Positions 1 through 6,091 of a stretch of DNA of 14,169 bases are shown piece by piece; the stretch's first letter is position 1, and each line of letters begins with the position of its first letter. This DNA comes from DASXRC01 sp036506795 (GTDB lineage: Bacteria > Actinomycetota > Actinomycetes > Mycobacteriales > Micromonosporaceae), in contig DASXRC010000248.1 of the NCBI GenBank assembly GCA_036506795.1, positions 1 to 14,169 of the forward strand, read 5' to 3'. The notes under the pieces are model-generated. The model did no database searches. It saw nothing but the letters and a program-made list of their open reading frames with translations, and was not told the origin of the DNA. The translations under genes and the position numbers were made by a program.

Positions 1-63
1 CTCACAGCGTCGTCGGGAAGCCTGGTACGCGTGGGTTCGTTGGAGCGCATAGCGGGTAACCCC

Positions 64-99
64 GGACCGGCGTATGGCGTCGGCCCGGTCCCGCCTTTT
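64..99 (+). promoter_or_regulatory. Hairpin just upstream of the htpX ribosome binding site
   Basis: A 7-bp perfect stem (64-70 with 85-91) and a 14-nt loop is followed within a few bases by TTTT (96-99), which abuts the AGGAG of htpX at 101-105. It could be the terminator of a gene left of the window, or a 5'-leader structure in the htpX mRNA. The sequence alone does not decide between them. Confidence 0.35.
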
Positions 100-110
100 A
101 AGGAGTGATC

Positions 111-986
111 GTGCACAGCCACAACGGTCTGAAGACGGCCGCCCTTCTTGGCCTGCTCACCGCGATGATTCTCGGCGTCGGCTACTGGTTCGGCGGCAGC
201 ACGGGCCTGGTGATCGCGGTATTCATTTCGCTGGCGCTGAACGCGGCCACGTACTTCTGGTCCGACAAGATCGCGTTGCGCGCGATGCGCGCCCGGCCGG
301 TCAGCGAGGCCGAGTTCCCCGCGCTCTACCAGATGGTTCGGGAACTGTCGACCGCCGCGCACCAGCCGATGCCGCGGCTCTACGTCAGCCCGACCATGCA
401 GCCGAACGCGTTCGCCACCGGCCGCAACCCGCGGAACGCGGCCGTCTGCGTCACGCAGGGCATCACCCAGATCCTCGACTACCGCGAGCTGCGCGGCGTG
501 ATCGGCCATGAGCTCTCGCACGTCTATAACCGGGACATCCTGATCTCGAGCGTCGCCGCAGCGCTCGCCGGCATCATTACGACGCTCGCCAACCTGGCGT
601 GGTTCATCCCGCTCGGCGGCGACGATGACGACGGCCCAAACCCGGCCGTGTTCCTGGCGATGCTCATCCTCGGCCCACTAGCGGCCTCGCTGATCCAGCT
701 CGCGATCAGCCGTAGCCGCGAGTACCAGGCCGACGCGTCCGGTGCGGGCCTGAGCCGCGACCCGCTGGCGCTCGCCAGCGCGCTCCGGAAGATCCAGGAC
801 GGGACACAGCGGATTCCGCTGCCGGCCGATGCCCAGCTCGCGAGCACGGCCCACCTCATGATCGCCAACCCGCTGAAGGGCGGCGCGATCGCGTCCCTGT
901 TCTCGACTCACCCGCCGATGGCCGAGCGCGTGCGCCGGCTCGAGCAGATGGCCGCCGCGGGCGGGCCGATCGAGTACGTGCGATAG
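111..986 (+). CDS. htpX: Zinc metalloprotease HtpX (peptidase M48B), integral membrane
   Basis: HtpX is a membrane-bound zinc endopeptidase of family M48 that takes part in quality control of membrane proteins. The zinc-binding HELSH motif lies at residues 133-137 and the third metal ligand is the Glu of EYQAD at 204-208. Two hydrophobic segments near the N-terminus (about 8-25 and 30-48) and two more around 147-168 and 178-199 give the usual HtpX topology, and the length (291 aa) is normal for the family. I start at GTG 111: the Shine-Dalgarno AGGAG (101-105) is 5 nt upstream and the resulting N-terminus (HSHNGLKTA) is HtpX-like. The in-frame GTG at 105 overlaps the Shine-Dalgarno itself. 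No partner gene is visible; a hairpin terminator follows, so it looks monocistronic unless something lies left of the window. Confidence 0.95.
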   Translation: MHSHNGLKTAALLGLLTAMILGVGYWFGGSTGLVIAVFISLALNAATYFWSDKIALRAMRARPVSEAEFPALYQMVRELSTAAHQPMPRLYVSPTMQPNAFATGRNPRNAAVCVTQGITQILDYRELRGVIGHELSHVYNRDILISSVAAALAGIITTLANLAWFIPLGGDDDDGPNPAVFLAMLILGPLAASLIQLAISRSREYQADASGAGLSRDPLALASALRKIQDGTQRIPLPADAQLASTAHLMIANPLKGGAIASLFSTHPPMAERVRRLEQMAAAGGPIEYVR

Positions 987-1002
987 TTCGGAACCACGCA
1001 CG

Positions 1003-1031
1003 GCGGCCGGGGCGGCGAACGCCCCGGCCGC
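1003..1031 (+). terminator. Rho-independent-like hairpin after htpX
   Basis: A perfect 12-bp, entirely G/C stem (1003-1014 with 1020-1031) with loop GCGAA sits 16 nt after the htpX stop. There is no T-tract, as is common for actinobacterial terminators. It separates htpX from the MFS gene. Confidence 0.75.
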
Positions 1032-1171
1032 TCGGCTCCTGCAGCTAGCCGACGATCCGCTCGCAGTGTGACCTCGGTTACCGGTACGCGCGAATTCGAT
1101 TCTCGCCGCCGTACGCCGGCGTTACCGTCGGATCGCCGTTCTGGCTCGCGACGTTCTTGGGGGTGTATCCG

Positions 1172-2443
1172 GTGGCCGCGCTGCGGCAGTACGTGGCGGT
1201 GTGGCGGATACCCGGCGCTCCCGTGCTGCTCGTGGTCGGCGTGATCGCTCGGCTTGGCATCGGGATGACGCCGCTGGCGCTGCTCCTGCTCGTTCAGCAG
1301 ATGACCGGTCGATACACCCCGGCTGCCATCGCCGGCGGCCTGTACGCGCTGGCCGGCGCCGTACTCAGCCCGGTTGCCGGCCGCCTGGCCGACCGGGTCG
1401 GTCCATCGCCCGTACTGCTCGTGACCGCCGTCGCTCATCCGCTCGCGTTGACCGCGCTGGTGTTGGCAAGCCGAGGCGGGGAGGACGCGCTCGGCGCCGT
1501 CTTCGTTGCCTCCGCGCTGGCCGGTGCCACCTACCCACCGCTGACCGCCGCACTGCGTGGCGCGTGGAACGACCTGACCGAGCCCGGCGGTGGCCGGCAC
1601 CACCTGCGCGGGACCGCCCTGGCGGCCGAGACCTCCGTGTTCGAGCTCGTGTTCGTGGCGGGACCGATGCTCGTCGCGGCGTTCGTCGCGTTCGCCAATC
1701 CGGCCGCGGCGCTCGCCGCTTCCGCGGTGGTGACGTTCGCGGGCACGGCCACCGTGGCGCGCGGCCGGGTGCTGCGACACCGCCGGCCGCACCCGGCCGA
1801 ACATCACGCGCGCGGGCTCGGCCCGCTGCGGGTGAGCGGTTTCCCGGCGCTCCTGACCTGCGTGGCCGGTCTCGGCATCGCGTTCGGCGCCGCCGGGGTC
1901 AGCGTGCCGGCGTACGCAACGACGCACGCGGGTCCGGACGCGACGAGCCTCGGCGGCCTCCTGCTCGGCGTGTGGGGCGTCGGCAGCGCGATCGGGGGCA
2001 TCTGGTTCGGCACCCGACGCCCGACGATGCTGCTGCACCGGCAGTTCGCCTGGTGGCTGACCGCGCTGGCGAGCACGTTCGCGGTGCTCGCCGCGATGCC
2101 GAGCCCGACCGCCCTCGGGATCGCGCTCCTGCTCGGCGGGGCCACCATCGCGCCGGCGCTGACGGTCGAGAACTCCCTCGTCGGTCGCATTGCGCCGACG
2201 AGCATGCTGAACGAGGCGTACACCTGGGTCGTGACCGTGGCGATCGCGTCGAGCGCCGTCGGCGGTGCCATTGCGGGCGTCATCGTCGATCAGCCGGGCG
2301 GCGTGCCGTGGGCGTTCATCTTCGCCGGAGCGGCCGTCGGCGTCGCGGCCATCGTCGCCGCGCTGCCGGGCGGGTCGATCGCCCGCGCGGACGCCCACGC
2401 CGCGGCCCGGCTCGAGCGGGTGCTCGCGACCGAGGCGGGGTAG
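1172..2443 (+). CDS. MFS transporter, substrate unknown
   Basis: A 423-residue, strongly hydrophobic protein with about 12 predicted membrane spans in two halves, typical of the major facilitator superfamily. A recognisable motif A (GRLADRVGPSP) follows the second hydrophobic segment. A charged, His/Arg-rich cytoplasmic stretch (RHRRPHPAEHHARG) falls between the halves. MFS proteins of this kind usually export small molecules by proton antiport; nothing here names the substrate. I start at GTG 1172 because GGGGG at 1159-1163 gives an 8-nt spacing; TTG 1157 and GTG 1163 are in-frame alternatives and change only five or fewer residues. It is convergent with the flavin reductase gene and shares a hairpin with it. 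No dedicated regulator is adjacent. Confidence 0.85.
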   Translation: MAALRQYVAVWRIPGAPVLLVVGVIARLGIGMTPLALLLLVQQMTGRYTPAAIAGGLYALAGAVLSPVAGRLADRVGPSPVLLVTAVAHPLALTALVLASRGGEDALGAVFVASALAGATYPPLTAALRGAWNDLTEPGGGRHHLRGTALAAETSVFELVFVAGPMLVAAFVAFANPAAALAASAVVTFAGTATVARGRVLRHRRPHPAEHHARGLGPLRVSGFPALLTCVAGLGIAFGAAGVSVPAYATTHAGPDATSLGGLLLGVWGVGSAIGGIWFGTRRPTMLLHRQFAWWLTALASTFAVLAAMPSPTALGIALLLGGATIAPALTVENSLVGRIAPTSMLNEAYTWVVTVAIASSAVGGAIAGVIVDQPGGVPWAFIFAGAAVGVAAIVAALPGGSIARADAHAAARLERVLATEAG

Positions 2444-2495
2444 TGCTCGTCTCGTGCGGCACGCCATGCCGGCGGTCGCGGCGGCTGACCGTACT

Positions 2496-2521
2496 CCCGT
2501 CGTGAGCTCCCGCATGACGGG
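2496..2521. terminator. Hairpin between convergent MFS and flavin reductase genes
   Basis: CCCGTCGTG (2496-2504) pairs with CATGACGGG (2513-2521), a 9-bp stem with one G-T pair and an 8-nt loop. It lies in the 113-bp gap between two convergent stop codons and could end transcription from both sides. There is no T-tract. Confidence 0.55.
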
Positions 2522-2556
2522 CCGTCGACTGTCCTATGTGCTCGGTTCGTGGGTGG

Positions 2557-3129
2557 TCAGGCGGCTGCGCCTGCCCGCAGCGCACTGAGCGGCGCACTCA
2601 GCCGCAGCAGCTCGTCGAGCAGCTCCTTGGCGGCCTGGTCCATGTGCGCGGTCGGCACCAGGCGTCCGTCGGCGTCGAGCGCCTGACGCAACGGAATGCT
2701 GACCGGGTCGGACACCGGCATCATGCGCAGGTTCGTGACCACCTGCTTGATCATGTTGACGGCCCGGAGACCGGACGAGCTCATGCCGTACGACACGAAC
2801 GCGACCGGCTTGTACGCCCACTCCTCGTAGAGATAGTCGATGGCGTTCTTCAACGGTGCGCTGTAGCCGTTGTTGTACTCCGGCATCACGAACACGAACG
2901 CGTCCGCGGCGTCGGTGATGACGCTCCACCGTTTGGTGTGCTCGTGCACGTAGCGGCCCTCGAACGCGGGCTCCGGCTCGTCGAGGAACGGGAGCTCGAG
3001 CTGCGCAAGGTCCACGACGGTGACGTCGAAGCCGCCGTGATCGCGGGCGATCGGAAGGAACCAGTCCGCGACCTGGGCTCCAACCCGGCCGGGGCGGGTG
3101 CTGGCGATGATGACGTTGAGGCAGGGCAT
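2557..3129 (-). CDS. NADPH-dependent FMN reductase (flavodoxin-fold quinone/azo reductase type)
   Basis: A 190-aa flavoprotein of the NADPH-dependent FMN reductase family, which transfers hydride from NAD(P)H to FMN, quinones or other electrophiles. Visible landmarks are the phosphate-binding N-terminal segment IIASTRPGRVG (7-17), the family signature MPEYNNGYSAPLKNAID (82-98) and SYGMSSSGLRA (113-123) in the second flavin-contact loop. The length is normal for this soluble family. ATG 3129 is preceded by AAGGAG (3140-3145) with a 10-nt spacer. The upstream yczE-like gene reads through this start and overlaps it by 244 nt, so the two are probably co-transcribed from the MarR-controlled promoter. 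A role in oxidative or electrophile stress is an inference from family and regulator. The exact substrate cannot be assigned. Confidence 0.9.
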   Translation of the reverse strand: MPCLNVIIASTRPGRVGAQVADWFLPIARDHGGFDVTVVDLAQLELPFLDEPEPAFEGRYVHEHTKRWSVITDAADAFVFVMPEYNNGYSAPLKNAIDYLYEEWAYKPVAFVSYGMSSSGLRAVNMIKQVVTNLRMMPVSDPVSIPLRQALDADGRLVPTAHMDQAAKELLDELLRLSAPLSALRAGAAA

Positions 3130-3740
3130 GGTCTGCGTTCTCCTTGGGTCTCCGGTGTCTGGCGCGGTATGGCGAGGCGCGGGATGAAGTAGTGGACGAG
3201 CGGGCCGATGGCGACGGCGAACAGCAGCGTGCCGACGCCGACGGTCCCGCCCAACAGCCAACCGACCGCGAGCACGACCAGCTCGATCCCGGTGCGGACC
3301 ACGCGGACCGAATGGCCGCGCGCGGCCACACCGGTCATCAGACCGTCGCGCGGCCCCGGTCCGAGGCCGGCCCCGACGTAGAGGCCGGTGGCAGTGCCGT
3401 TGAGGACGATGCCGGTCGCGAGCAGGCCCGCCCTCGCGCCCAGCTGATGGGGCTGTGGCAGGACGGCCAACGCGGCATCCGCGGCGAGTCCGACGAGGAG
3501 CACGTTGGCGACCGTGCCGTAGCCGGGACGCTGGCGAAGCGGAACCCACAGCAGCAGGACGAGCGCGCCGATCCCGTTCACGACCCAGCCGATCGGAAGG
3601 CCGGTGCGCTCGGCGAGTCCCTGGTGCAGGACGTCCCAGGACGCCAGGCCGAGGTCGGCGCGAACCATCAGGGCGACGCTCAACCCGAACAGGACCAATC
3701 CCAGGTGGAGGTTCACCAGCCGGCGCACCTTGGTTGACAT
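2886..3740 (-). CDS. YczE/YitT-type integral membrane protein with out-of-family C-terminal tail
   Basis: Residues 1 to about 200 form a five- or six-span membrane protein resembling the uncharacterised YczE/YitT family: VRADLGLASWDVLHQGLAE (26-44), then GLGPGPRDGLMTG (125-137), a family-like Gly/Pro-rich loop. The family is about 200-220 aa, but this frame has no stop until 2886 and predicts 284 aa. The last ~80 residues are Ser/Arg/Pro-rich and lie over the flavin reductase gene in another frame, so they are probably not a conserved domain. The ATG at 3740 is the apparent +1 of a promoter with TTGACA and TAGATT, giving a leaderless mRNA. There is no Shine-Dalgarno. The MarR-type operator overlaps both the promoter and the start codon. 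Molecular function is unknown. Confidence 0.8.
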   Translation of the reverse strand: MSTKVRRLVNLHLGLVLFGLSVALMVRADLGLASWDVLHQGLAERTGLPIGWVVNGIGALVLLLWVPLRQRPGYGTVANVLLVGLAADAALAVLPQPHQLGARAGLLATGIVLNGTATGLYVGAGLGPGPRDGLMTGVAARGHSVRVVRTGIELVVLAVGWLLGGTVGVGTLLFAVAIGPLVHYFIPRLAIPRQTPETQGERRPCPASTSSSPAPAPAGLEPRSRTGSFRSPAITAASTSPSWTLRSSSSRSSTSRSPRSRAATCTSTPNGGASSPTPRTRSCS

Positions 3741-3777
3741 GTCACCAATCTAGGTGCGAAGTTGGTGACATGTCAAC
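3733..3777. promoter_or_regulatory. Two-site inverted operator between yczE-like gene and marR
   Basis: A perfect 16-bp inverted repeat has arms 3733-3748 and 3762-3777, 13 bp apart. Each arm contains the palindrome TGACATGTCA (3735-3744 and 3766-3775), so these are really two copies of a site close to TTGACATGTCAA. Their centres are 31 bp apart, about three helical turns, placing both on one face of the DNA. The right copy covers the yczE -35 and the marR -35 region; the left copy covers the end of the yczE -10 and its start codon. Position and symmetry fit binding by the divergently encoded MarR dimer. Binding itself is inferred. Confidence 0.8.
3747..3776 (-). promoter_or_regulatory. Leaderless promoter of the yczE-like gene
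   Basis: On the minus strand, TTGACA (3776-3771) and TAGATT (3752-3747) are separated by 18 bp, a near-ideal sigma-70 class promoter. The ATG at 3740 begins 7 nt after the last -10 base, so transcription probably starts at or next to the A of ATG. Confidence 0.75.
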
Positions 3778-3791
3778 TACTCCGGTAGGCT
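3762..3791 (+). promoter_or_regulatory. Leaderless promoter of the marR gene
   Basis: TAGGCT (3786-3791, matching TANNNT) lies exactly 6 nt before the GTG start of the regulator, the same spacing as on the other strand. A weak -35 (TTGGTG, 3762-3767) is 18 bp upstream and inside the right operator copy, which would allow autorepression. No Shine-Dalgarno is present. Confidence 0.6.
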
Positions 3792-3797
3792 GGCTCC

Positions 3798-4265
3798 GTG
3801 AGCGAACCGAGGTGGCTGACCGAACGGGAGGACCGCGCCTGGCGGGGCTACCGGCGCATGCGTACGCTCCTCGACCTGCAACTGGGCCGCGACCTGATGC
3901 GGGAGAGCGGGCTGTCGGAGGCGGACTACGACGTGCTCTCCGGCCTGTCCGAGACCGAGGGCCGGAAGATGCGGCTCAGCGAGCTCGCCACTCAGATGCT
4001 CTGGTCGAAGAGCCGCCTCTCCCACCACATCACCCGCATGGAACAGCGCGGGCTGGTCCGGCGCGAGGAGTGTTCGGAGGACGCCCGCGGGTCGGTGGTT
4101 GCGCTGACCGATGCGGGCTGGAACGCCATCGTGGCGGCGGCGCCGGGTCACGTGGCCTCCGTACGCCGCCACCTCATCGACCTGTTGACCGCGGGCGAGA
4201 TCGACGCGCTCGCCGCCCTCAGCCGGCGGGTCGTCGACCGGCTTTCGGGCGTACGCGCGGAGTAA
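3798..4265 (+). CDS. MarR-family transcriptional regulator
   Basis: A 155-aa winged-helix protein of the MarR family, cytoplasmic and expected to bind DNA as a dimer. The helix-turn-helix region is about residues 57-81 (LSELATQMLWSKSRLSHHIT), followed by the wing RGLVRREECSEDARGSVVAL (84-103) with the family Asp-x-Arg element, and flanking helices that form the dimer interface. The start is GTG 3798, apparently leaderless. It is divergent from the yczE-like and flavin reductase genes, with a double palindromic operator in the shared 57-bp intergenic region, so it probably represses itself and that operon and is released by a small-molecule or oxidant signal. The inducer is unknown. Its stop is only 12 bp from the stop of convergent yajQ. 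Confidence 0.92.
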   Translation: MSEPRWLTEREDRAWRGYRRMRTLLDLQLGRDLMRESGLSEADYDVLSGLSETEGRKMRLSELATQMLWSKSRLSHHITRMEQRGLVRREECSEDARGSVVALTDAGWNAIVAAAPGHVASVRRHLIDLLTAGEIDALAALSRRVVDRLSGVRAE

Positions 4266-4277
4266 GACGGGCCGGCG

Positions 4278-4772
4278 TCAGCGGTAGTTGGTGAACTGCA
4301 GCGCGATGCCGAAGTCCTCCCGCCTCAGCATGGAGATGACGGTCTGCAGGTCGTCCTTCTTCTTGCCCGTGACGCGCAGTTGGTCGCCCTGGATCTGGGC
4401 CTGCACGCCCTTCGGCCCACCGTCGCGGATCTTCTTGCTGATCGCCTTGGCCTTATCCGAGTCGATGCCTTGGATGATCTTGCACTCGATCCGGTATGTC
4501 TTGCCGGACGGCTTCGGGTCGCCCGCGTTCAGCGCCTTAAGCGAGATGCTGCGCTTGACCAGCTTCTCCTTGAACACGTCGAGGGCGGCCTTCACCCGAT
4601 CCTCGGTCTCGGCCTGCAGGCTCACGCCGTCCTCGCCGGACCAGGCGATCTGGGCGCCCGTGCCGCGGAAGTCGAAGCGGGTGCTGATCTCCTTCTCGGC
4701 CTGCCGGAGGGCATTGTCGATCTCCTGCCGGTCGAACTTGCTGACGATGTCGAACGACGGGTTCGCTGCCAT
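4278..4772 (-). CDS. yajQ: YajQ family nucleotide-binding protein
   Basis: A 164-aa protein that matches YajQ over its whole length: N-terminal PSFDIVSKFDRQEIDNALRQ, central VKRSISLKAL and the C-terminal MLRREDFGIALQFTNYR. The fold is two ferredoxin-like domains, small and cytoplasmic. YajQ proteins bind nucleotides, and a Xanthomonas member is an established cyclic-di-GMP effector; whether this one does so is unknown. I start at ATG 4772 because AGGAG lies 7 nt upstream, whereas the in-frame ATG at 4778 has it only 1 nt away. The gene is convergent with marR and divergent from tRNA-Tyr. Confidence 0.95.
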   Translation of the reverse strand: MAANPSFDIVSKFDRQEIDNALRQAEKEISTRFDFRGTGAQIAWSGEDGVSLQAETEDRVKAALDVFKEKLVKRSISLKALNAGDPKPSGKTYRIECKIIQGIDSDKAKAISKKIRDGGPKGVQAQIQGDQLRVTGKKKDDLQTVISMLRREDFGIALQFTNYR

Positions 4773-4852
4773 GAACATGCTCCTGCGGTGTCGGTGGTCG
4801 TGCGCGCGATGTGCCGACGCTACCCGGTTGTAGGGGTTGCCGGTCCTCCGAC

Positions 4853-4858
4853 TATCCT
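4853..4858 (+). promoter_or_regulatory. Probable -10 of the tRNA-Tyr promoter
   Basis: TATCCT sits 38 nt before the mature 5' end of tRNA-Tyr. A weak -35 (TTGTAG, 4828-4833) is 19 bp upstream. The -10 and its placement are reasonable; the -35 is poor. Confidence 0.4.
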
Positions 4859-4896
4859 TGCTGTCGTCGCCGCGCCGAGCGCGGCGGCGCGCCTTT

Positions 4897-4977
4897 GGCG
4901 GGTTGCCCGAGCGGCCAATGGGAGCGGTCTGTAAAACCGTCGCGAAAGCTACGGTGGTTCGAATCCACCACCCGCCA
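4897..4977 (+). tRNA. tRNA-Tyr (anticodon GTA)
   Basis: The acceptor stem GGCGGGT (4897-4903) pairs with ACCCGCC (4970-4976), discriminator A4977. The anticodon stem GCGGT/ACCGT encloses loop CTGTAAA, anticodon GTA at 4931-4933. The T arm is GGTGG-TTCGAAT-CCACC. The long variable region makes it a class II tRNA, as expected for tyrosine in bacteria. The 3' CCA is not encoded. Confidence 0.97.
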
Positions 4978-4988
4978 CAAGCAGTCAC

Positions 4989-5021
4989 GGGCTCTGACCT
5001 GCGGAAACGCGGTCGGGGCCC
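4989..5021 (+). terminator. Terminator after tRNA-Tyr
   Basis: A 14-bp stem with one bulged T closes on a GAAA tetraloop (5004-5007). The outer pairs are GGGC (4989-4992) with the GCCC ending at 5021, followed by TTCGTCGTGTCT. It starts 12 nt after the tRNA. Confidence 0.75.
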
Positions 5022-5105
5022 TTCGTCGTGTCTGGCCGCCCTTGCCCGTGGATGCACCCGGCTCGCCCCGAGATCGGGCACGGATCGGGCTCGAAGGAGG
5101 TCGCG

Positions 5106-5144
5106 ATGGCGCAGACGGCAAGGGCGGTGACTCTTCAGCAATGA
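5106..5144 (+). other. 12-codon mini-ORF with a perfect Shine-Dalgarno
   Basis: GAAGGAGG (5093-5100) is followed after 5 nt by ATG 5106 and an ORF reading MAQTARAVTLQQ, then TGA. It lies between the tRNA-Tyr terminator and the stop codon of the convergent reductase gene. It could be a translated micropeptide or the 5' stump of a lost gene. No promoter was identified, so expression is uncertain. Confidence 0.35.
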
Positions 5145-5152
5145 TGAACCGA

Positions 5153-5710
5153 CTAGCCGATCCGGTATCGCAGGTGGACCACGCCGTTGCCGAATCGGCG
5201 CTCGTCCAGCAGTTCGAGCTCAAGGTGGAGACCGGCGGGCAACGCGTGCGTCCCCCCGCCCACCACGACGGGGTTGAGGAAGAGGTGGAACTCGTCCACC
5301 AGGCCGGCTGCGAGCGCGTGCGCCGCGAGCCCCGGACCCCCGACGGTGACGTCCCGCCCCGCGCCTTTTTTCAGCCGGCGGACGGCATCCGGGTCGAACT
5401 CCCGCTCGAGCCGGGTCCGCGCGCTGGACACCGCGTCCAGCGTCGACGAGTAGACGACCTTGTCGGCCGCCTGCCAGATCCGCGCGTAGTCACGCATGAC
5501 GGCCGGCTGGTCGTCGCCGGTGGAGGCGGTCTCCCAGTAGACCATCGTCTCGTACATCCGGCGTCCGTAGAGGTAAGTGCCGATCGGCCGTTCCTTGTCG
5601 TTGACGAAGGCGTGCACCTCCTCGTCGGGCGCCGCCCAGTCGAAGTCGCCGTCGCTGTCAGCGGTGAAGCCGTCGAGCGAGGCGATCGCCGAGTAGATGA
5701 GGTTGGCCAT
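5153..5710 (-). CDS. Dihydrofolate reductase family protein (RibD C-terminal domain)
   Basis: A 185-aa soluble protein with the RibD_C/DHFR fold. Landmarks are SLDGF (11-15) in the first strand and loop, YLYGRRMYETM (46-56), the NADPH-phosphate-binding-like VTVGGPGLAAHAL (121-133), and DEFHLFLNPVVVGGG (139-153). These stand-alone proteins are common and varied in actinobacteria, are expected to use NADPH to reduce small molecules, and are rarely characterised. They are not the essential DHFR or riboflavin reductase, and this protein has no deaminase domain. ATG 5710 begins the conserved first strand; no clear Shine-Dalgarno precedes it, so translation may be leaderless. It stands alone, convergent toward tRNA-Tyr. 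Confidence 0.88.
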   Translation of the reverse strand: MANLIYSAIASLDGFTADSDGDFDWAAPDEEVHAFVNDKERPIGTYLYGRRMYETMVYWETASTGDDQPAVMRDYARIWQAADKVVYSSTLDAVSSARTRLEREFDPDAVRRLKKGAGRDVTVGGPGLAAHALAAGLVDEFHLFLNPVVVGGGTHALPAGLHLELELLDERRFGNGVVHLRYRIG

Positions 5711-6091
5711 CGTAGAATCTTGCCACTGCCCACCGCGTTCAACTGCTACAACCACACCTACCGTCTGGATTCCGGCATCGGCCGGCGACCGGCACCTCGA
5801 CAAACCGCACGAACGACACCTGGGCAAGCGTCGAACGCCAGGTCCTCGATAAAGCGCTTCACAACGGCATGGATAGGAGCACGGGCTGTACTAGTCACTC
5901 CGGTTGGATCCCCCAAGCCCGCTCCGGCCAACTCGCTACGGCACTTTCGCGGGAAAGTCTCTCCATGATCATTTGTTGAACCGTGCGCCTGGGTCTACAC
6001 GGGACACGGGTGGTCCCCACGGAAGATCAAGGCTCGCCACAACCCGACCATCCTGTTCCGGCCAAGCCCAGACACCCCAGGAAATGACTGG
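5711..6091. other. Gene-poor divergent intergenic region, 381 bp
   Basis: This stretch lies between the divergent reductase and MMPL genes, so it must hold both promoters, but I find no convincing -35/-10 pair. It is visibly less G/C-biased than its neighbours. It contains a dyad ACTTTC-GCGG-GAAAGT (5943-5958), the palindrome ATGATCAT (5965-5972) and a small hairpin (5781-5793). On the minus strand, 79 codons without a stop run between TAGs at 5997 and 5758, with a protein-like segment APIHAVVKRFIEDLAFDA. It has no good start and poor third-position G/C bias, so it may be a gene remnant. Confidence 0.5.

Noticed and set aside
612..614. ECL (residues 612-614 of the GGDEF-EAL protein) as evidence of an inactive phosphodiesterase
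   Set aside because: The catalytic Glu and all other metal and catalytic positions that I could locate are present; the Ala to Cys change alone does not show loss of activity. The coordinates given here are residue numbers.
908..2515. 535-codon minus-strand open frame over the MFS gene
   Set aside because: Arg/Gly/His-rich shadow without domains; it also crosses the htpX end and the terminator hairpin.
4897..4977. tRNA-Tyr as an integration site for a mobile element carrying the MMPL region
   Set aside because: I found no second copy of the tRNA 3' end downstream, and no integrase or transposase gene in the window.
4811..5968. 385-codon plus-strand open frame over tRNA-Tyr and the reductase gene
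   Set aside because: It runs through a tRNA and its terminator and is antisense to a recognisable RibD/DHFR-fold protein.
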